Assembly: GCA_050084985.1 (NCBI GenBank)
Contig: JBITNC010000001.1
Span: 162,254,001 to 162,318,000 of the forward strand
Origin: Nageia nagi
Taxonomy: Eukaryota > Pinophyta
Direction of reading: 5' to 3'
DNA: 64,000 bases
This document shows, piece after piece, positions 56,041-64,000 of the stretch (the stretch's first letter is position 1; the number at the start of each line of letters is the position of its first letter). The translations under genes and the position numbers were made by a program. The notes under the pieces were generated by a model, which made no database searches, was not told the origin of the DNA, and saw only the letters and a program-made list of their open reading frames with translations.

Positions 56041-57140
56041 GGAGATTCAAATTGTATACCTTGAAGTTTGTGATATAGATGACCATATATATAGAAAGAA
56101 CTTTAATCAAACCCTATTAAGATGTATGAATCATAATGAATTAAAGAGAATATTGCATGAATTTCATTATAGATTATCTGGTAGGCATTATAGTTGACCA
56201 ACTAGTAGAAAACATTTTACAATCTAGGTATTATTAGCCCACCACATTTCAAGATTTATTCAAGATTGCCAAGGAATGTGATAAATGCAGTACATTTATG
56301 GGAAAAATAAGAGAAGCTACTATGTCTCTAAAACTTGTGATAGTTGAAGAACCCTTTTAATAATGGGGCATGGACTTCATTGGTGTTATAAATCCAAATT
56401 CCTTAGTAGGCCATAAGTTCATCTTGACTACAATAGACTATTTTACTAGATAGTCAGAAGTAATGCCATGTAAGAATGCAAATCAAAAAGTGGTGATAGA
56501 AATGATAAACTTTATTATTGAATATGGGATATATTAGTTATTCTCTTCAAATTATTACTAATAAGGTAATTGGTTAGCTAAATCAACTAATAAGAACCTA
56601 ACTTGGATCATCAAAAAAATAATTGAAAGAAATCTTAGATAGTGGCATACAAAACTAGACTTTGCATTATGGGTAGATAGAATCAACATTAAATCAACAA
56701 TCAAAACATCCTTATATGCACTGGTATATGGTAAAAGATCTATGTTTCCAATACACATTGAGTTATTGGAATTAAATATCCTATAATACATGGAGCACTA
56801 TGACTTCAAGCTATTGCAATCAAGGTATAATCAACTCCTAAAATTAGAGGAAGATCAAAACAAAACATATGATTCATTTTAGCATTGTTAGTACATCATC
56901 AAGAAATAGTTTGATAAGAAAGAGTCTTCCTAGGTGAAATTTGAACTAGGTGATATTATTCTCAAGTGGGATGAAGAGAGAGCAAAGCTTGGGAGACACC
57001 AAAACTTTGACTCCCTATGGAGTGGACCTTATATCATCACTCAAGCCATTCAAAGTAATGCATTTAGGTTATAAGAAATCATCGAGTCTCAAGAATTACT
57101 TATTCCTATTAACCAGATCTATTTGAGGCATTATTAGGTG
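56041..57140 (+). pseudogene. E3 integrase (broken)
   Basis: Zinc-binding part: LKRILHEFHYRLSGRHYS near 56140-56195, then CDKC (56279-56290). Core: WGMDFIGVINPNSLVGHKFI then LTTIDYFTR (56365-56450) with the first Asp; the second catalytic Asp region after IEYG is broken; LDFALWVDRINIKSTIKTSL and YALVYGKRSMFPIHIELL (56660-56770). C-terminal end: ELGDIILKWDEERAKLGRHQ and WSGPYIITQAIQSNAFRL (56945-57075). Close to E1 in sequence. Confidence 0.87.
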
Positions 57141-57639
57141 ATAGGGTGATATTGTAGCACCCACTAGAAACTGTATAGTGTATATAATTTAAAAAAAAAA
57201 GTGTGTTTTTAAGGTTTTTACATTTTCTAGATATATCTTCCAATAAAGTAGATAGCCATTGATGCTCAACATTAATTTGGCATGAACTAGAGTTAATGTA
57301 TGTGTGTTGCTAAGCCAAAAATTGAATAGGGCTACATTTAAGTGAAGATTTTCTTAGCTTTCTCAAACTATCATATGGGTACCCTAATTTAAATTCAACA
57401 TGCTCCTTACCTATTGATCCAACTTATGGTAGCCTAGTCTATATGATGTGCAGATCTTGATACCCTAAACATCAATTACCATTAATAGAAGTCTCACAAA
57501 CCTTGGATGAATAAAACATCCCACATACCCTTTGACTCAATACTTAGACATTTTTGAGTATACCAATTTCTAGAGTAACTAGAGCTTATAGTTTTTAGAG
57601 CTAAGTTGAGAAAAGAGATATAGAATTTTAGGACCTTAT

Positions 57640-60600
57640 AGACTATGGATTATAATTCTCAAATGCAAACTAGAGGTTCTAAAATGAGTGCTAACACCAT
57701 GGCAACTTTCAAATCATTAGTTCCAATGGAATAGAGCAAGTTGATGTTGACTTGATAGCCATGCAAGAGGAATACCTTAAGAATGCTCCAAGGGTGAACT
57801 AGACTAATATGGAGGTGATAAATCACATTGATACATGGAGGGTCAATCCCAATCGCATCTTTCTACAACATATAAGTACTAAAGTTGCTAGAAAAGGGAA
57901 ATCATTAACATAGTCAAAGAGAGATGTCATGATTGACTAGGGCCTAGCTTATTATGTGCTTTATGAATCATTCACTTGCCTCGAGCTATTGTATTTGGTG
58001 CACATAGACATAACCAATAGGGTTATCAAATAGAATTGTTCAAGTACCAAGAGTAGGGAGAAGATTCAAAGCTAAAATTTGAAGTAATACTAGACTACTC
58101 CTCTAATTTTATTTTTCAAGCATTTTCTATTCCAGCCAATTAGACTTTCCATGTTAAGAAGCATATTGATTTAAAAAGAGAGAAGAATGATTTCTATAGT
58201 AATGAAGATGAAATGATAAACTAGATTCATGAGAGATATCAAGGAAATGAAACCACATAGCTTTGGCCAAATTATGATATTGCTCTATTTGAAAACAAGA
58301 AGGATAGAGAGATGTTACAAACACTAGTGGTCATCTTAGTGAAGAAAACCCAAATAGAAGTAGATGAAGCTATGGTGCGTATGGCTTATAATATCACAAA
58401 GGCACATGTTTGCTATGAATTATAGGCTTTTATTTCTAATGAGATAAAGAGATATATTTTCAAAATTAAAAAATCAAATTTTAGATATCTACATATCTTT
58501 GGTGGCTCTTGGCCCATCAAAATCTTAACAAACATATAGAGTCAGGGCTTGCAATTGAGCCAACAAATCCAAGTACTAAATCGGTACTAATTGATTTTAG
58601 GGTGCCAATCTTGATCAAGTTGCATGGATCATATTATGAGTTCATCAAAAACTTATATGCAATAATAGTGCAGATGTTGATAGAAAGAATCCTTAGCAAA
58701 CTATGCAAGAGCACTATACGAGAGCTACAAGGAGAAAACAAAATTGATGATTGGTACTTTCTCAAAGACTACATCATGATTATGAGGTATGGGTATTTTG
58801 AAAAACCTTTTTTCTTTCCTAAGTGTGTAACTCCTTAGTTATATTCCTTATATATGGGAAGGCAAATATGTGCCATTAAGACCATGTATGGGTTCAAGGG
58901 TAGTTTCAAATCTATTGTAGATATACCAATGTCTACTAAAAATTTCATTCTTTTAGAAGTAAGTTGTAAAGATAGTATAGGAGAATTTATTGTACAAAAT
59001 TTAAAATTAGATATGACAAAATCCCCATGGATGTATGATCCTTCAAGGGAGATGAAAAAAAAAAAAGGTCAAGCAAGAAGTGCCCACCCTTTGCCCATGA
59101 GTATAGACCTCATGTGGGATATTTTGTAAATAAAACTAGGTTACAAGTAGAAATGTACCCTGAATAGGAATTTACACCCCTAAATAAATCCTAGATGACC
59201 CTTGAGGTGATAAAGAAATACAAGAACTAGAAAAATAAGTAGCAAGACTTTATCCTTGACCTAGATGTCCTCACCCAGCTAATAGATTTGGGTTGGGACC
59301 CTAATAAAATTCATTATTTCATAAAATTTAGATTTGAACATATAAAAAAAATTCATCATATTGAAAATGAATTATTTGAAAAATTTAAATATAATAAATT
59401 TTGGGAGGTAGAATATTCTAAAGATCCTTAGCTAGAATTTGGTTAGCCTCTTCCTCCTAAATTTCAAAGGAAATCACTTACAGGAGTGAAATAAATAGAG
59501 GTTGGACAAGCATCCAACTTGCAAGAGCTTACAAAAAAGGGAGAATAAAATCCCATAGATGTTGCTATTACTTCTTAGGAGTCTTATCCCAAAAAGAAGA
59601 GGATATTTTAGACCCTTGCTTAAAAACAACAAACTCCAAAGAAAGATGAAAAATCATTAAAGAAACCCTACACCACATAACCCAGGTCATAGAGAACTGC
59701 ACTTGTACCTCCCAAAATCATAGAAGAAACTTCAAAGGTTATGGCAAAAGAGGAAGAAATCCTTCATATAGAGGAATTACAAGAGCCTCAAAGTACAGAT
59801 ACTGGTGCTCAAGAACAAGTCTCAAAAAAAGAAGTTCTAAAAAATAAATAAGCCATGAAAAATGAACAAATGCAAATTCAACAAGGTGAGGGAAATGTAC
59901 TTAAAGTGGGTGGATCTATAGTAGCTATGCTCAAAGGCAACATGGGTGATGATGATGATGATGAATTTGGAAGGAAAAGAGACTTAGACCCAATGGATAA
60001 AGATGATGATGAAGATAAGGTCATGGAGGAAGCAAAAAAAAGAATTAGAAATTTAGCATGCTACACCTCTAAAATAGTCAAAACCCATTCAATAGGTCAT
60101 AATGACTACTTTAGGTGTAAATACTCCTCTCCATTCTCTAATTCTTATAGCCTTCTAGGAGGAGATGAAATCAATTTTTTCTACATAAATTATAGAACCC
60201 ATTGATTGGAAAATTTTTATCAATAACCTCCAGTGCTTCTTAAGAAATAATTAAGAATTTTGATTAAAGTAACAAAAATAGGAGATATGAGGATAGCACA
60301 TATGTTTTTCAAAGAAGTAGAATTGGATACTACTCCCATAGGTATAGTTGATGTGAATATGTAGAGTTATCTGATAATTGACTAATCCAAGTTCCTTATG
60401 AATACTTCAATGGAGGTCAATAAAAGTCTTCAAGTAATGGAGACTAAGATAGACAAATTAAATAAGAAAATTGAACAATATAAGAAAGATTACTCCCTTC
60501 AAGACAAAATAGTGGTTGGGTTGTAGAATAAAAATAAATACCTACTTGCAAAGCTTGATAAGTAAAGGTTAGAATTCAATAAGAGCTTAATAGAAAAAAG

Positions 60601-61440
60601 GCTGAGTTAGATAATGCAAAACAAACTATATAAGATCTTAAAGCTTAAGATATAGTTGAGGTTAAGTTACAAACTATCATAGTAGCTAATAAAGTATTAT
60701 CTAATGATAATTCAAAACTATTGCTACTGATAAAAGGATTTCAAAAATCCTTGGTGGAGTAAGTTGGAGATAGGATGATGGAACAAGCAATTCGACACAT
60801 AGACCACTCTCCATCAGTTGGCTCTAGATATACCAAGATCAGTTATTGAGAAAATGTAGAGTTGGTTGAGAGTTTTGACTGAGAAAGATATAGATGCTAT
60901 TACTCCTAAGCTAAGATAATCATATTTGAGGAGAATCTAGGATATAGGTGAACTCTAAGATTTGGTATTCAATATGGACATTGGTAAACACTAGCTCATA
61001 ACAGAGCTAGGATTTATTAACAAATTCTTTAATTCTTTGATTGAAATGAAAGCTTCCAAATTATGGAAGGAACAAAATGTATAGGGTAGTGCTGCTAGTT
61101 GGGTAGCCAATACCATTTAATTCATTGAGTAGTCTTTATTTGAGAAGCAAATATCATATTTACAACAAATAAATTACCTTAATCAAGAAGTAATCATAAG
61201 TTTCCTACATGCTAGGAGGCTAGAGAATGTTTTAATAGGTTCTAGAGTAGATACTCTTAAGATTCAAGTGTCCCCTATTCTATCACAAGTTGATTATCAA
61301 TACCTTAAAAATTTGAATAAAAAGATGCACCCCTTTGTCCCAAAAAAGCTAATTCACCACCTAATACCCCTACCAAATCTACATCTAAATAGGCTACTAG
61401 AAGCAGCAAGTAGTGGGTCTTATTCTCCAATAAGAGGAGA
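57640..61440 (+). pseudogene. E3 post-integrase extra ORF (~3.8 kb), unrecognised product
   Basis: Sense-direction coding text follows the integrase and runs almost to the 3' LTR. It starts around MQTRGSKMSANTMATFKSLV (57660-57720). Best parts are 58509-58838 (NKHIESGLAIEPTNPSTKSV, YYEFIKNLYAIIVQMLIERI), 58854-59129 (MGRQICAIKTMYGFKGSFKS, LDMTKSPWMYDPSREMKKKK), and an Asp-rich block MGDDDDDEFGRKRDLDPMDK at 59940-60000. The last third (60370-60800) is Lys/Glu/Asn-rich and probably coiled coil. Stops occur every 60-100 codons, similar to the pol domains, so it decayed alongside them. I know no domain that fits. Confidence 0.6.
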
Positions 61441-61461
61441 CCTCAAGAGCCACTAGAAGAT

Positions 61462-63431
61462 TGTATTCTTTTAGAATTGCACTCTAGGTTAGGGTAACAT
61501 ACTATCATTCTTTTCAAAAAGTTATTTCTATTCCAACTCTCTTGCTTTTAAAATTAAATTTGAATCTTCTATTAGCCCTATGATTGAAGAATTCTAGGTG
61601 TTGTTAAGATCTAGCTATTATATGCATAATCCAGCTATTATATATATGGATCCTTGTCTTTGATATTTTTGCTTTGTAAATATCTAGTCAAAGTCGACCA
61701 AGTGTTGTAATATTTCCTAGGTATTAACCTTAAGTTGTATTAATAGTTAAATGGGGTAGGAATTATATCTATAAAAGAATTATGTATAGGAAGAGAAAGT
61801 ATAAGGAAGTGTTCAAGAGTTATAAATACAAATGCCCAAGAAGAGTTGTAAATACAGTGTTTGGGAAGAGTTGTAAATACAATATCTAGGCGTTGTAAAT
61901 ATAGTGTCTAGAAGTAGTTATAAATATAGTGTTTGAGATTTTTTGTAAATTTGATTCCAACTTATGTCCATGTAATCACCAAGAGGTGCCCAAAAGTAAA
62001 TAAATCCTATTGATTTTGAGCGATGATGTTAGAACTTTTGGCTAAAGTCAATGAGTATCAAAATAAGTAATGGTGGGTGATGATTTAAGAAGATCCTAGA
62101 TAGAGCTTGCTAATTTTGAATGATGATGTCAGAAATTTTGGCTAAAATAAATTATTCTTAGAATAATTAATGGTGGGTGATAATTCAAGGAGATCCTAGA
62201 TAGAGCCCATCAATTTTGAGTGATGATGTTAGAAATTTTGGTTAAAATTAGTAGATCCTAGAATAAGTAATGGTGGGTGATGATTCAAGAAGATCCTAAA
62301 TAGATCCATTGATTTTGAGTCATGAAATCAAAACTTTTGGCTAAAAGCATGGGTACTAAGAAGAGTGAATTCATCAATAGAACCTAAAGAAAAGAAATAA
62401 TACCTGCTAGACTAAGGTAAGAGTAATGGATAAGAAGTAACATCCAAGTCCCTATTAATGTGTTGAATTTGACTCAATTCCACATAAAAGTGGTAGTTTC
62501 TTCTCAAAATAGGTTAATATAATGTTTATAACCTTCCATTACTCTATTCATTTAATGACTATAGTATGGATCATCAACGGTTGCAGATAAGTAGATAGTT
62601 GTTGATAGAACATAGTGCTAGATTGTATCTATTAGACTACAGATGAGTACTTTTTCAATCTGCTATAGCACCATCTTCAATCAACTATAGGACCAAATAA
62701 GGAGTAATCAAAAACACATTAGGTGGATTGTGACTCAATTAATATGGTTGTTCAAAATATTCAAATTCTTAGATAGTCATATTGTTGGTACTTATTCACT
62801 ATGTAATCTAACATAGTTATAAAATTTATTGTAAATAGTTTTCTTCACTTATTTCAATCAAGATGAGTAATTATGTATATTAATGATAGACAAAAACCCA
62901 CCAGAGCATGTAAATGTATAAATTATAACCTATTATAAATCAAAGAGGTTGAACATTCTAACAAATTTTCCTAGGTTTGTAAGGTACTTTCATATATGAT
63001 AATGCAAATAGATAATGCTTTGCCCTTCTGCAACAAGTGCTATTTATTGCTTTTGTAAATGTTATGTATGAGATGATGTCTTAAGTTATGGTTTTGTATT
63101 ATGATTACGAGACCCCAAGGGTAAGATAGCTTTCTATTCTTAATCTTGGTTATGGATTATTACTTATGTTGCAATGCCTAGGCTATGAAGTTCTTACTTT
63201 AGTTTTAGTTCAATTTGTTAATCTTTTTCCTATAACTCTATACTTTTATCTCTTTCCTATTACTTTTAACCTTCATAATAGATAAGAATTGGCCTATAAC
63301 CTAAAGATTGAGTAGAAAACCAACACAAGCACATTCCCATTACCTTCTACTCTTTCAAGGAACCTACTATTGTAGGCAATGGAGAACTCAACCAGACCAA
63401 ACCCTTTGAGGTTACATTATACCAATCAATA
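61462..63431 (+). repeat. E3 3' LTR with four 100-bp repeats
   Basis: Starts TGTATTCTTTTAGAATTGC; TATA box CTATAAAAG near 61769. Units of the 100-bp repeat begin at 62000, 62100, 62200 and 62300. Shared sequence with the 5' LTR ends at CAATCAATA near 63431. Length about 1.97 kb. Confidence 0.9.
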
Positions 63432-64000
63432 GTTACCATAAAACATAAAGGTCTATGAGAATGCATATTGATAAAGGTATTCAAATAACTAAAAAGGGTA
63501 TTTTAATTAAATTAAAATTCCTTTTTAGGTGTTAACATATGCCCCACTTTGAATATGTTTTGATGCTTTAGAATAAAGAAAATCAAAGCATAATTCAAAT
63601 TATAGTCAAGAAAAAAGTAAGTGTAAGAAAATAATCCCTAAAACGTTATCTCATGGTGGCTATTTCAAATGTCCTAATTTTTTTCCTATATTATGCCCCC
63701 TCTTTGACTTGGTTGTGACATGATGTACCTATCATCATAGGATCAATCCAAGGAAAAGATCAAGGAACTTGAAAATAACTTAGACAAGAAATATTTTTGC
63801 ACAAGATATCTCAAATATAAACATTAACATCATGATATGGATAATGTAATAAGGATGCAAACCTATCCTAGGTGACTTACCCACCAAGCATTATGAAGAA
63901 AGATTACTAATTTATGTTGATCAGATTAATTTCCCAAGACACCATGTTGTCATGTATTTTTGGTATGAATTACCCTTCCTTACAAAGGTGTTAAGTGATA
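63432..64000. other. No gene seen
   Basis: AT-rich. Two similar phrases TATGCCCCAC-TTTGA (63538) and TATGCCCCCTCTTTGA (63692) are the only structure noticed; they may belong to another repeat that continues outside the window. Confidence 0.5.

Larger units (their letters stand above)
44793..63431 (+). mobile_element. E3: Ty3/gypsy element with ~2-kb LTRs and post-integrase ORF, same lineage as E1
   Basis: 5' LTR 44793-51395 (interrupted by element C) and 3' LTR 61462-~63430 flank an interior of about 10 kb. Plus-strand order: primer site, gag, protease, aRNH, RT (core deleted), RNase H, integrase, long extra ORF. Frames are full of stops. The LTRs differ by perhaps 10-12 % in the parts I compared, so E3 is older than element C. 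No matching target duplication was found. Confidence 0.85.

Noticed and set aside
44788-63436. Target duplication of E3
   Set aside because: ATTCC on the left has no match beside the 3' LTR end; one end may be altered or misplaced.
1-64000. tRNA, rRNA, plastid or mitochondrial insert
   Set aside because: No cloverleaf-like or organellar sequence was recognised; the only tRNA-like matches are 12-bp primer sites.

Overview
This is a window of nuclear plant DNA made almost entirely of nested, decayed LTR retrotransposons. No host gene, tRNA, rRNA, CRISPR array or organellar insert was recognised. The very low gene density, old broken elements layered inside each other, AT-rich and CpG-poor sequence, Tat-type Ty3/gypsy elements with a second (archaeal-type) RNase H, and initiator-Met-tRNA primer sites all fit a large-genome seed plant. 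A gymnosperm such as a conifer is my best guess (inference; no species marker is visible).

Layout. (1) 1-~8640, minus strand: element E1, a Ty3/gypsy remnant with gag, protease, archaeal-type RNase H (aRNH), RT, RNase H, integrase and an extra ORF. A Ty1/copia solo LTR with perfect target duplication (5149-5626) sits in its protease. (2) ~9240-12740, plus: E4, a 5'-truncated Ty1/copia element. (3) ~13490-15411, minus: a decayed plant-mobile-domain (PMD) gene. (4) 16951-17159: six copies of a 35-bp tandem repeat. (5) 18600-35490, minus: E2, a Ty3/gypsy Tat-type remnant whose RT is split by element A (20457-31559), a structurally complete 11.1-kb LTR element that carries gag and protease but no RT or integrase. 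(6) ~35570-44150, minus: a Ty1/copia LTR and copia element E5, whose RNase H is split by element B (37247-42513), a 5.3-kb element with complete ends and no recognisable polymerase. (7) 44793-63431, plus: E3, a Ty3/gypsy element of the same lineage as E1, with ~2-kb LTRs. Its 5' LTR is split by element C (45573-50178), a 4.6-kb gag-protease-only element. (8) 63432-64000: unassigned.

How the parts relate. The three elements with intact ends and readable target duplications (A exact, C exact, B with one mismatch) all lack RT and integrase, so they must have been mobilised in trans. The elements that did encode polymerases (E1-E5) are all broken. The polymerase elements show two domain orders. 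E2 has RT-RH-aRNH-INT. E1 and E3 have aRNH upstream of RT, share a primer-site sequence, and both carry an unrecognised sense ORF after the integrase. This second architecture, with its long post-integrase ORF, and element A with its 505-codon repeat-containing ORF upstream of gag, are the most interesting systems here. Many stops are TAG or TAA where CAG, CAA or TGG would be expected, consistent with long-term cytosine methylation and deamination.
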